Source: Rhynchosporium graminicola (taxonomy: Eukaryota; Ascomycota; Leotiomycetes; Helotiales; Ploettnerulaceae). From it: a DNA stretch of 64,000 nt. Made by a program: the position numbers and the translations under genes. Numbering within the stretch: position 1 is the first letter of the stretch; each line of letters begins with the position of its first letter. This document shows positions 55,731 to 64,000 of the stretch, piece after piece. The notes beneath the pieces were generated by a model. It worked only from the letters and a program-made list of their open reading frames with translations. It searched no databases and was not told where the DNA came from. Location of the stretch: positions 601,580 through 665,579 of the forward strand of contig FJUW01000013.1 of the NCBI GenBank assembly GCA_900074885.1. Reading direction: 5' to 3'.

Positions 55731-56325
55731 TTCGAGAGGAGTTAAGATCTTATGGTGTTGGGACCTGACATACCACACAGAGATGAATGAGTCGTCTAAC
55801 ACACCACGCACTGCTTCAGCCTTCTCTGAAGCCCGAACTTGAAAGTGGCTAGCCTAGCCTTATAAGTATCAGGCCGCGGTGAGATCAGAGCTCGAAGAGG
55901 AAGGATACTAAGTAAACCGGAATGGGACGGGGACGGAGACGGGGACGGGGACGGGAACGGGATTGGATACGATATATCGCTTGCCAAGATCTGATTGTTA
56001 TGGGTCTCTTCCATGTGGGAAGTGCAGGGAATGGGAAGCGGAACCGGCAGCTGGCTTCCCCTTCCTTCCCGCAATCGCTTCCCTTCCCCTCCCCTCCAAT
56101 CTGAAAGGGACCAGATGGATGTGTGCTGTGCTGTGCTGATGTGCCGAACGGATCCAGATCTCTTTTTTTTTTCCCCCTTTGCGACATGTGAGGTCAGGCA
56201 GGTACTTTGTTTCCACCCTCAACCAGTCACCGGGCGCCGCCGTCCCCCTCGCCTTCCCTATCGTCCCATTTCTCCTCTCCTCTAAATACCCCACCCTCCC
56301 CCCTAAGTTGTCCTAACTATTGACA
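55731..56325. promoter_or_regulatory. Divergent promoter region with GGGGAC repeats
   Basis: 595 bp. Tandem GGGACG/GGGGAC units at about 55924-55962 and a T-run (about 12 T) at 56163-56174. A long pyrimidine-rich tract (56220-56310) precedes the start at 56326. No gene. Confidence 0.5.
55922..55962. repeat. GGGACG hexanucleotide repeat
   Basis: Roughly six imperfect GGGACG / GGGACA / GGAACG units in the GET2-side promoter. The G-runs could form G-quadruplex structure. Confidence 0.8.
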
Positions 56326-57654
56326 ATGGCGACTTTCTCGACTCTAGAAGCACTACAGACCCTCTGTATATCAATTCCGGATTGGAACACACGTTTGGAC
56401 GAGCTCAACAGCCAGATCGCACTGAGACAAATCCACCTCGCCCGATTGACCGAGAATGATCGACCCCCCACCCGATCTATGAAAAATAAAGGTTCAACGG
56501 AATCTCTGAGGCCCAAAGACAGCAACGAAAATCCATTCTCTTTCGGAAACTCAGAGGATCTTGGCGGGACCGAGCCAAATCCCATCGATACACCCAAACC
56601 TGCCCACAATGTCTTCGGGGGATCACATTCTGTGGCAGCGCGAGTAGCCATCACATCCTCTCCCAAGACGAGTCCAAATACCGAACCATCACAAGATCCG
56701 TTGGCACGAGACACAGCGCAATCGCCTGCACGGGGACGAATCAGCCCTGCAGCGTTGCGGAAACGAAAGACGGAATCTATGGCTTCGGGAGAATCTGTAG
56801 CTCCAAAATTTAGGACCAGATCTATGATCATCGTGTATTACGATGATCGGGTACAGATCGCATTCGAAGAACTCGTCAAATTTGTCAGTGGGAGCAGGAA
56901 CTCAATGCGGAAAGGGAAAATGGCTGCGAAGATGGCAGAGATGAAAAGAGCTGCTGAATTAGAAATCGGAAGTGATGAGGAAGATGAGGATGGGAATGAG
57001 AATGAGCAAGTCGATGATTTCAAAAATGGAGACCCAAGCCCGGCTCATTTGCTGGTCGCCGCTAAAACGTCTGCCCGCACAGCGAGACAAACCAGCAATT
57101 TGCCTGCCGGAGCTGGGTTGGAACCTGACACTACCCCAGAACCACAGCTTCCTAAGCTGAAATTTACTTCTACGAGACAGATGGGCCCATCAAGAGGGCT
57201 ACCTGCGAAGACCGATAATTATGGTGGATCGCTAAATGTGAATATGCTAAGAGGCTACCGACGAGGGGCAGGGGAAACTCCAGACATTTTCGATGAATTG
57301 GACACGGGGCTTGAATGGTGTCAAGGACATTGTGAACATGCTGCCCACCAGTTCTTACGAGATGGTGATTGCGGTACTGAGATCCAGAACATCAAGAAGA
57401 GGTTCTTGGAAGTCAAAGAGGCAGCAGAGAAGGAGATCGAGAAGCTGAAGAAAGAGGAGGCGGACTCACCAAAATTCGAACCCAAGTCAGAGGTAACAAA
57501 GAAGAGTTTGCAGATGAAGGCACCCATTAACAGGAAAGAATTGCCGTTGTCGAATAGTCTTGAGGTGGACGATAACATCGAAGTTGACGATGAAGGGGTA
57601 GATGATATGCTACCTCGCCCAATATTGGCGTTCAAGAGATCGAGAGACGTTTGA
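56326..57654 (+). CDS. Conserved-looking fungal protein of unknown function, disordered with acidic and coiled-coil segments
   Basis: Intronless, 442 aa. The N-terminus (~1-45) is a likely helix (L-D-E-L-N-S-Q-I-A-L-R-Q-I-H-L-A-R-L). Ser/Thr/Pro-rich sequence follows to ~150, with basic A-L-R-K-R-K (possible nuclear signal). A folded-looking block at ~163-205 reads R-T-R-S-M-I-I-V-Y-Y-D-D-R-V-Q-I-A-F-E-E-L-V-K-F-V, then an acidic run (D-E-E-D-E-D). Another conserved-looking block near 325-370 carries several Cys/His (L-E-W-C-Q-G-H-C-E-H-A-A-H-Q-F and D-G-D-C-G-T-E-I). A charged coiled coil (E-A-A-E-K-E-I-E-K-L-K-K-E-E) and an acidic tail follow. I do not recognise the family; a nuclear role is an inference from composition. 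Confidence 0.82.
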   Translation: MATFSTLEALQTLCISIPDWNTRLDELNSQIALRQIHLARLTENDRPPTRSMKNKGSTESLRPKDSNENPFSFGNSEDLGGTEPNPIDTPKPAHNVFGGSHSVAARVAITSSPKTSPNTEPSQDPLARDTAQSPARGRISPAALRKRKTESMASGESVAPKFRTRSMIIVYYDDRVQIAFEELVKFVSGSRNSMRKGKMAAKMAEMKRAAELEIGSDEEDEDGNENEQVDDFKNGDPSPAHLLVAAKTSARTARQTSNLPAGAGLEPDTTPEPQLPKLKFTSTRQMGPSRGLPAKTDNYGGSLNVNMLRGYRRGAGETPDIFDELDTGLEWCQGHCEHAAHQFLRDGDCGTEIQNIKKRFLEVKEAAEKEIEKLKKEEADSPKFEPKSEVTKKSLQMKAPINRKELPLSNSLEVDDNIEVDDEGVDDMLPRPILAFKRSRDV

Positions 57655-58077
57655 AGTTGGGCGGACTGACCATGCATTTTTATGATACCATCTCCGAGTA
57701 TTTCAGCGAGCGAGCGTGTGGTGCGTAGGAGCACTTCATTCTAGGCGACTGCGGGCGGTATTTACCTTTACCATCTTTTCATCTACACATCTGCATATGG
57801 GATAAATCGGGAAGCAACATCAGTGCAAATCATATTTGAATTTGTCAACTCATTATCAAACTCAAGGATATTTTTTGGGGGGGGGGGGTTGGTTACAAAA
57901 AGCATGAGGCAGGCTTTACGGCTTGGGAGCACATTAGTGCGAGATTTTGTGACTGCTTCTCGGAGCAGTGACCTTGGTCATACATAATTTATATGATATC
58001 AACTTGTTTCAAAAATGGATCCCTCACATGTGCTTGCGAGCAAACAATGGGAGTGTGATCTGCATTTGTAATCCTGC
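57655..58077. other. Convergent 3' region with a 12-G run
   Basis: 423 bp between converging genes. A run of 12 G at 57877-57888 directly follows six T. No gene. Confidence 0.6.
57877..57888. repeat. Homopolymer of 12 G
   Basis: Uninterrupted G12 following T6. Such tracts are rare in fungal DNA, slip easily and are prone to sequencing error. Confidence 0.9.
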
Positions 58078-59288
58078 TTATGGTAATACTATATACTTCT
58101 CGAGATGTTTGGGTATCGCACCAAGTAGCTTTTTCTCCGTCAACCACTTCTTAGAGAACAGTCTGTCTGCATATCTATATGCACCATCACACAAGACTGT
58201 GACAACAGTGTGCCCTTTCCCGAGTTTCTCAGCGACCTCATTCGCTGCAGCTACGTTTAAACATGAGCTAGCTCCAAGATATAACCCCTCCTCATCCAAG
58301 CACCGATACACCATCTCAATACTCTTCTCATCACTAATGTTCATCGATCCGTCCAATAAGTCGATATCTGGCTGCAAATTATCCGTCACGCGTCCCTGAC
58401 CAATACCCTCCGTAATACTGGATCCAGATCTTTCTTTCAGCTCTCCACCAAAGGTGATGTAAGAATGCAAAACACTTCCCGGAGGATCCGCCAAATAGCA
58501 CTTAACCTTGCCATTAGATACAGTCTTCAAGTATCTTGTCGTCCCAGCCAAGGTACCCCCAGTTCCCGTCGCACACGTAAAAGCATCAATCTTCCCCTTC
58601 GTCTGCGCCCAGATCTCCGGTCCGGTGGTCTCAATATGCGCTTTCCTATTCGCGATATTGTCAAACTGGTTTGTCCACACCGCGTTATTTAATCGATCCG
58701 CATGTCTCTTAGCCTGATGATTGTAGTTTTCAGGATTCTCAAAGGCGACTGCTGGCACGGGATAAACTTCCGCGCCCAAAAGGCGTAAGAGGTCGATCTT
58801 GCCCTGCGATTGTGTGTTCGGCATGTAGATTACTAATTTGTACCCTTTGTCTCGACAGACATGCGCGAGACCGATTCCAGTGTTGCCAGCTGTCCCTTCG
58901 ACAACCGTCCCGCCTGGTTTTAAGAGGCCTTTCTCTTCGGCGTCTTTGACGACGTAAAGGGCGGCACGGTCTTTGATCGAGCCGCCGGGGTTCATGAATT
59001 CGGCTTTTCCGAGTACTTCGCAGCCTGTGGCGTCGGAAATATGATTTAGACGGATGAGAGGTGTATTGCCAATTGCTAAAGGGAAGGATATCAGAGCTGT
59101 GCTGTTTGAATTTGGGAGACATGGAGGGGTATTTTACCTCCTGTCAAACCCTTGACAATTCCTTGAGCTTTCGAAACTCCAATTCCGTAGGGATTGGCTG
59201 CTTCCATTTGCGCAGCGCTCTCTACTGCCCGCCGAGCAGAAGTGGCAAATGTTCGTACACCAAGTCTGAACATCTTTGCAGTGTTCAT
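58078..59288 (-). CDS. Mitochondrial cysteine synthase (PLP-dependent, CysK/M family)
   Basis: Exons 59288-59138 and 59075-58078 (62-nt intron) give 382 aa. The N-terminus [20 protein letters not shown] is Arg/Ser-rich without acids, a matrix-targeting sequence. The fold type II core shows [11 protein letters not shown] lysine in G-G-S-I-K-D-R-A (K85), [11 protein letters not shown], the phosphate loop G-T-G-G-T-L-A-G and D-G-A-Y-R-Y-A. It forms cysteine from O-acetylserine (or a related acceptor) and sulfide. The fungal group with this form is often annotated cysteine synthase 2. It functions downstream of sulfate reduction by MET16. It is divergent from GNA1 across 302 bp. Confidence 0.95.
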
Positions 59289-59590
59289 TGCGCTCTGAAT
59301 TTGGATATCTTGAAGATGAGTTGGAAGTACTCGAGCTCGAGCTTAACCGATGTCGCCATCAACAAAGCCAACTTTGGACCATACCGTATCGGGCCTCGGC
59401 TACAATAAAGTAGCCCTTGCATAAGCGGGACCATCCGTGCAGCTGGAGCTAGGATTATTGTTTATCTATTATTAGACATTGAAATTCCGTCACCTCCTGC
59501 TGAGCAAGACTGGACATCAAGCTTCCCCCAATTACTGTCTTCATATTCTTCTCCATCTCGAGTTCCTACAAACACATACATCATTTCGCA
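59289..59590. promoter_or_regulatory. Divergent promoter between cysteine synthase and GNA1
   Basis: 302 bp shared upstream region. CT-rich sequence just before GNA1. No recognised binding site. Confidence 0.55.
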
Positions 59591-60312
59591 ATGTCCACCA
59601 TACAAGATATTGCCAACTACGTCCGGGAAGATGCCCAAATAAAGAGCGAAGTAAATAACAACACGCCCTCAATAACAATGACCCCTCCAACCTGCTCCTC
59701 GCCAGAAGGTCTCTTTGGCCCCGAACTCGTGTCCCCAGAAATCGCAGCTTCTCTACCACCTACATACATACTACGCGCACTTCGAAAATCAGATTATGCA
59801 ATTGGTTTCCTGGATGTGCTGCGCGTCCTCACGACGGTAGGCGATATTTCTGAAGAGGCGTGGAACGAGAGATACGATTGGATGAACGGGCAGGGGAAGG
59901 GTGGGTATTATTTATTGGTGATCGAGGACCAGGGCAGGATTGTTGGGACCGGGGCTTTGCTCGTGGAGAGGAAATTGTAGGTTTGGCTTGCTTGCATAGA
60001 TTATTGGACTTGGATCGGGAGGAAGCGCGAATGCTAATTGCGAATAGTATCCATAACCTCGGACTCGTGGGACATATCGAGGACATAGCCGTCGCGAAGG
60101 ACCAACAGGGGAAGAAACTCGGCTTGAAGCTCATCCAGGCATTGGATTTTGTCGCGGAGAAAGTGGGTTGTTATAAGTGTATTCTGGACTGCAGTGAGGC
60201 GAATGAGGGGTTCTATGTTAAGTGTGGGTATAAGAGGGCGGGATTGGAGATGGCGCATTATTATGATGGCAGCACGAGTAAAGATATGGCGGGTAAGCCT
60301 AAGACTTCTTGA
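59591..60312 (+). CDS. GNA1: Glucosamine 6-phosphate N-acetyltransferase
   Basis: Exons 59591-59976 and 60048-60312 (71-nt intron with a GCTAAT branch) give 216 aa. After ~55 polar residues the GNAT domain begins: L-R-A-L-R-K-S-D-Y-A-I-G-F-L-D-V-L, W-N-E-R-Y-D-W-M, Y-Y-L-L-V-I-E-D, G-T-G-A-L-L-V-E-R-K-F, G-H-I-E-D-I-A-V, acetyl-CoA loop Q-Q-G-K-K-L-G, and the C-terminal E-A-N-E-G-F-Y-V-K-C-G-Y. It acetylates GlcN-6-P in UDP-GlcNAc synthesis, supplying chitin and glycoprotein precursors. The N-terminal extension makes it longer than the ~160-aa yeast enzyme, as in many filamentous fungi. Confidence 0.95.
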
Positions 60313-60472
60313 GGAGGCCAAGGTTTTGGAGAGGAATTGTCGCGTGTATAAATGAGAGCAATTAACTGTATCATAGGGAGTCGGTTATAGAGAAAGGGAG
60401 AGACAAAGGGTTACGGAGTAGAAATGGCTTTCTAGAGGCAAAAAGGGTATAGATTTAGACTTGAAATTTTTA

Positions 60473-61333
60473 CTATGCAAGCTTTACCTTGCCATACTGG
60501 AATCCTCGCACTCCATTACTGATCCAGCACTCCTCCCCATCGACCAATGAATCGACCTTGACAATACCTTCAACTGCGTAGCCCTCTTTAATAGCCCATC
60601 GTCTTGTGGTCCCAATCTGACCACCACTACTTGCAGGCGGTGTAGTCCACTTTCCATTCCTCCAAAAGAAACAACTCGTTAAACTCCCCTCCATGATTTC
60701 TCCATCCTTGTCGCTGACAAGTAACACCTCCTTTTTCTCGGCGTAGTCCTTGATACCCACTCGCTCGCGCGCACTGACATACATGTCTCGACTCGTGGTC
60801 TTGTAGCTTGTGAATGGAGATGGTGGGGTACGAGCCGAATCAGGAATGATATCGAAAGGCTCTCCTTTCGGCGCATCTCCATAGACAATTTCATTCTCAC
60901 CGAGTGTCAGAGATCCTCCCGTGAGGGGACTAACTCTCATCTTAGTCTCAGCACTCAAAGGAGGCGGTATTCTCTCGGGAAATAAAGTCCAGCGGTCAAC
61001 GATCGGTACAGGATTTGTTTCTACTGTGATGACACCATCGTGACTCAACAACGTTTTGACTCTCATTGGTGCCTCCGACTTAATGTCAACATTCTCATTG
61101 AGGATTTTGAGAAGAAAGTTGAAGCCTTCGGTGCCGCGAATAGTGTCCGCGGCTTTGTTCCAGCCAAAATGCTCAGCAGCCTGGAGCATGCGATCCCGGT
61201 GGTAGGGTAACATGTAAAACGGGCTGAAGAACTTGATCTCGCCATCCCAGGCTGTGGTATTGATTGTGAGAGGACGGAGTAGAGGATCATAGCGGAGAGA
61301 TGAGAAGAGCTGAAAGTCAGGTGGAGAACCCAT
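60473..61333 (-). CDS. ABZ2: Aminodeoxychorismate lyase-like class IV PLP enzyme (Abz2)
   Basis: Intronless, 286 aa. N-terminal F-Q-L-F-S-S-L-R-Y-D-P and F-Y-M-L-P-Y-H-R-D-R-M match fungal Abz2-type proteins. The PLP lysine is probably K178 in T-S-Y-K-T-T-S-R-D-M-Y-x-x-A-R. The phosphate-binding C-terminal half reads E-G-S-L-T-S-C-F-F-W-R-N-G-K-W-T-T-P and G-G-Q-I-G-T-T-R-R-W-A. Abz2 splits 4-amino-4-deoxychorismate to p-aminobenzoate and pyruvate for folate synthesis. A related branched-chain aminotransferase-type role cannot be excluded, but the N-terminal pattern favours Abz2. Confidence 0.86.
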   Translation of the reverse strand: MGSPPDFQLFSSLRYDPLLRPLTINTTAWDGEIKFFSPFYMLPYHRDRMLQAAEHFGWNKAADTIRGTEGFNFLLKILNENVDIKSEAPMRVKTLLSHDGVITVETNPVPIVDRWTLFPERIPPPLSAETKMRVSPLTGGSLTLGENEIVYGDAPKGEPFDIIPDSARTPPSPFTSYKTTSRDMYVSARERVGIKDYAEKKEVLLVSDKDGEIMEGSLTSCFFWRNGKWTTPPASSGGQIGTTRRWAIKEGYAVEGIVKVDSLVDGEECWISNGVRGFQYGKVKLA

Positions 61334-62468
61334 GATTTTTGAGATTTGCTGATAGATTGTCGATGGCCGATTTGTTGTTTATCTACCTAGGTCGGGAGTG
61401 AGACTCGCCTAGATAGTTCGCGTCCAGGGAAGTGACTTCAGGGTCTTAATTTGTTTGGAAGTCTTTCAAAGCCTAGAACTTTTTCGTGACTTGGGCTTGA
61501 TATGCTTTAGTAAGGTCGTAAACCGCTTTGGTGACTTTATAGGCTCCTAGCCTCGGGAGACCGATTCAGAGCTCGCCGTGCCCCACATATATCGGTATGT
61601 GCACAGGACTTTTTTTACCTGGTTCCTAGAAGTCTCGGCAAACGCTTTAAAGACAAAAACGAATGGCATTTAGAAAGAACAGAGTACCTTGCGACGTGTG
61701 AAAATATTGACTTCAGGCCCGAAGTGTTTGAGGGCCTGGCCGCCGGTTGAAAGTCCTCTTCTTCTTCAGCATCCTCTAAATTTGGGTTTGGGATCGGGAA
61801 AAGAATGATGCCGAGATACCCTATAACAAGCCCCTCATACGGAAAACCAGGTAAATAATGCTCCGTAGAGGCCCGTAGGACGGCATTAAGAATATCGTAT
61901 GATGAGTAGCAGATGCAGCCCCCCAAGGCCATATTGTTGTTATGCTACAGAGAAAATTCGTGCTCTGCTCTTGATTTCAAGGTATGGTGTGTCAATCGAT
62001 AATTTGATAGTAGTTAGTTGGCGGCTCGCTTGGAGAGGTTAAAACAAACCATCGTTGTCAAAATGAGAGGTCCAAAGAGCATAATAGCATGAAAACCAAG
62101 GAAGAGATGAATGCAGATGCCCCAGTAGCTGTATTAAAAGGATTGATAAGCTATATGTGGTAGATAATATAGGTAACAAGAGCTTTGGTTGTCATCAGAG
62201 ATGTCTCGAGTCGAGGTGAACTGAAGCTCCAGCAATGACCAGGATGTGTAGCGCGGCTGTAGGTGATACGTGCACGCGGTCTGGACGCCACCATCTGCGC
62301 GCGCTAGCGATTACTGGCATACGGAGGCGGATTTGCGTTGAAGACCGTTCAGGCTCCCAGACCGAGCACCATTGCCAATACAGGCACCTCATTATACCAC
62401 CACCTATCGACTTGACCCCAACCCTTGCAGTTACTGTCACTGCCAGTCTGCAAATTGCCATCGCAAAA
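61334..62468. other. Intergenic region
   Basis: 1.1 kb. A minus-strand open frame at 61615-61932 (start M-A-L-G-G-C-I-C-Y-S) has a hydrophobic first half (Y-E-G-L-V-I-G-Y-L-G-I-I-L-F) and an acidic patch, but no domain; I do not call it a gene. Inverted-repeat-free and without recognised sites. Confidence 0.4.
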
Positions 62469-64000
62469 ATGGTTTATGATTGGGAGAATAAGGAGGATAT
62501 ATGCTACCGCATGTATATCGAGGAGAAGAAATCCCTGGAAGATATCATGGATTTCATGAAAGAAGAACATAAGTTCGCGCCCAGGTATGTTGATGCAGCC
62601 AGACGTACTCCCCCGTACTGATCCATATCAACATCCATACCAACCCATATCGTCGTCCGTACACTCACTACCTACTTCTATCCCGAGCCGTACCGTACTG
62701 ACCACCGTCCCCCTTTCGCAGCAAACGTGCGTTCCAGACACAATTCAAACGCTGGGATTTCCCCTCCAAACAAAATCCTGCCCACAAGAATGCTGCCCTT
62801 GTGGAACGCGTCAAGCAGCTATGGGATTGCAATACTTCCCAGCGGGACATGCTCCGCACGTTGAATGAAGAGGGATATGATATAAAGGAGCGCGAGTTGA
62901 TGCGAGTCCGTGCGAAGAATCGATGGTTGTTAAGAGTACCCAACGGAATGAAGACGAAGAAGAGCTCCGACCAAGATGTCATCAGTCAGCTCCAGCAAGC
63001 TCTGTACCCAGGGGAGCAAATGGCAGACGCGGAGGCGAATGATGAACCCTTGGACGATATCGCTATGCCAGAATCACGGCTTCCTCGAGGTGATTCTCCG
63101 CCTCTCAGCCCAGAAGTTATGAGGAAAAGACAAGAGCGTCTGTCAAAGCTGCAAGCGGAGTCTGCTGAGCGTTGGGCTTCTAGAAAACGGCGCCGTCGAA
63201 CTCGTGGCTGGGCAGGTCTACCAGCTGATCCTCCTGGACCTCCCAGATTCCCCTCCGAGACAACTATTGATGAGAGCAAAGCATTCCTAAGTCTTGACAA
63301 CCGTTTGTACCGTGACATTCGCTCTCGATTCCAAAGAATCTGCGAAGAGACTGACATCATCAAGAAGACCATTGCTGGTCCAGAGCGTTGGGAAGCAGCC
63401 AAGGATAGGCTGGTGCAGGAAAGTCCGCATTTACAGTCGGTATTCTGGGCGAATGAAGAAAACCAGGAGGCCAAGAAACTCGCCCTCGATGTCGTATGTA
63501 GCGATGTGACGAAGAGAATGAGAACTTTGGAACGACGAATGACCATCGCGGAGGCCAAAAACTCCCTGGGTGTAAATCCTGAAGAATCTCGCCAGTTGCG
63601 AAACGCCTTTTACCAGGTCCTCAAGGGTGATCACTTCACCAGCAAGCTCGAGGCAGGCGAAGATCACTGGAAGGAATTGAAGGCAACCTGGATCAATGGC
63701 TCTCCACTTCTCCAAAATATTCTCGCTCCGGGAGATGCAGATCCCCAGCATCAAGATAAAGTAAAAGCTATGGAGGTTCTATGCAGAGACGTTATGAAGC
63801 GATTGCGCGATGATCAGACAAAGCGCGATCCTACCAGAAAGAAGAAATTTGATTCGAACTTTACAGTCCCAACCCCAGACCTGAATCCCTTTGAAACGAA
63901 TGACTTTCAATCTGGGCCAGACGAAATTCTGATTCGTGCCGCTGCTCAAGCCCAAAGTCAGATACCGATTCCCAACCAGGCACTTCCCCAACCTCGAACC
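62469..64000 (+). CDS. Clr5-domain protein (putative DNA-binding), 3' end beyond window
   Basis: Exon 1 (62469-62584) and exon 2 (62722 to the window edge), joined across a 137-nt intron, give 465 codons with no stop. The N-terminal Clr5 domain is clear: Y-D-W-E-N-K-E-D-I-C-Y-R-M-Y-I-E-E-K-K-S-L-E-D-I-M-D-F-M, F-A-P then S-K-R-A-F-Q-T-Q-F-K-R-W. A second winged-helix-like block follows (V-K-Q-L-W-D-C-N-T-S-Q-R-D-M-L-R-T-L-N-E-E-G-Y-D-I). Basic K-R-R-R-R-T lies near residue 195, and a long helical region holds repeated L-x-x-D-V-x-x-R-M-R patterns. Clr5-type proteins are numerous in filamentous fungi; the S. pombe founder is involved in silencing. The target here is unknown. The intron was placed to rejoin the domain in frame. 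Confidence 0.88.

Noticed and set aside
61615..61932. 105-codon minus-strand open frame upstream of the Clr5 gene
   Set aside because: One hydrophobic stretch but no family resemblance and no introns or neighbours to support it; left as possible but uncalled.
1..64000. Secondary-metabolite cluster, CRISPR array or phage-like system
   Set aside because: No synthase genes, no regularly spaced repeats, no bacterial features; the genes are ordinary fungal nuclear genes.

Overview
The window is nuclear DNA of a filamentous ascomycete (Pezizomycotina). Genes carry short spliceosomal introns (about 46-137 nt) with GTRAGT-like donors. The gene set is fungal: Get2, Snd2, Kti12, Tma20, Spt10, Gts1, Pex12, Loa1, Abz2 and Clr5-type proteins. 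The left end is AT-rich with C-to-T decay of the kind caused by repeat-induced point mutation (RIP). A leotiomycete is plausible, but this is an inference from the general look of the proteins and cannot be settled by eye. I see no CRISPR, operon or prokaryotic feature, and no convincing tRNA.

Layout. Positions 1-4.4 kb are a decayed transposon nest. The 3' end of a Ty3/gypsy chromodomain element with its LTR is followed directly by a Tc1/mariner-like element bounded by ~100-bp inverted repeats. That element holds a transposase relic and, unusually, a second decayed reading region on the opposite strand. A less mutated relic zone (4.4-5.6 kb) leads into gene space. From 5.7 to 12 kb genes are sparse: an intact medium-chain dehydrogenase and a frame-broken small cysteine-rich secreted protein gene. 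From 12 to 25 kb lie a DUF8035-type charged protein, a small helix-turn-helix protein, an APH-fold kinase-like protein, a KCTD-like BTB protein, a GH128 wall glucanase-like protein and mitochondrial 2-methylcitrate dehydratase. A 3.7-kb gap (25.1-28.8 kb) holds only broken reading frames.

The remainder is dense housekeeping DNA: LOA1 acyltransferase, an unidentified type II membrane protein, TMA20 and RIB5 (divergent), SND2, MET16 and KTI12 (divergent), a relic near 39 kb, an FHA protein (PLM2/TOS4-like), PHO13, SPT10 and GTS1 (divergent), PEX12, a hormone-sensitive-lipase-like hydrolase, GET2, an unknown nuclear-looking protein, mitochondrial cysteine synthase and GNA1 (divergent), ABZ2, and a Clr5-domain gene that runs off the right end.

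There is no clear biosynthetic cluster. Shared themes are sulfur assimilation (MET16, cysteine synthase), ER membrane-protein insertion (SND2, GET2), translation and tRNA modification (TMA20, KTI12) and vitamins (RIB5, ABZ2), but these genes are scattered as in ordinary ascomycete chromosomes. The best candidates for something undescribed are the antisense second gene in the mariner-like element, the broken secreted-protein gene, and two conserved-looking proteins of unknown function (31.0-32.4 kb and 56.3-57.7 kb). Exon boundaries were worked out by eye from splice consensus, frame and protein-family continuity.
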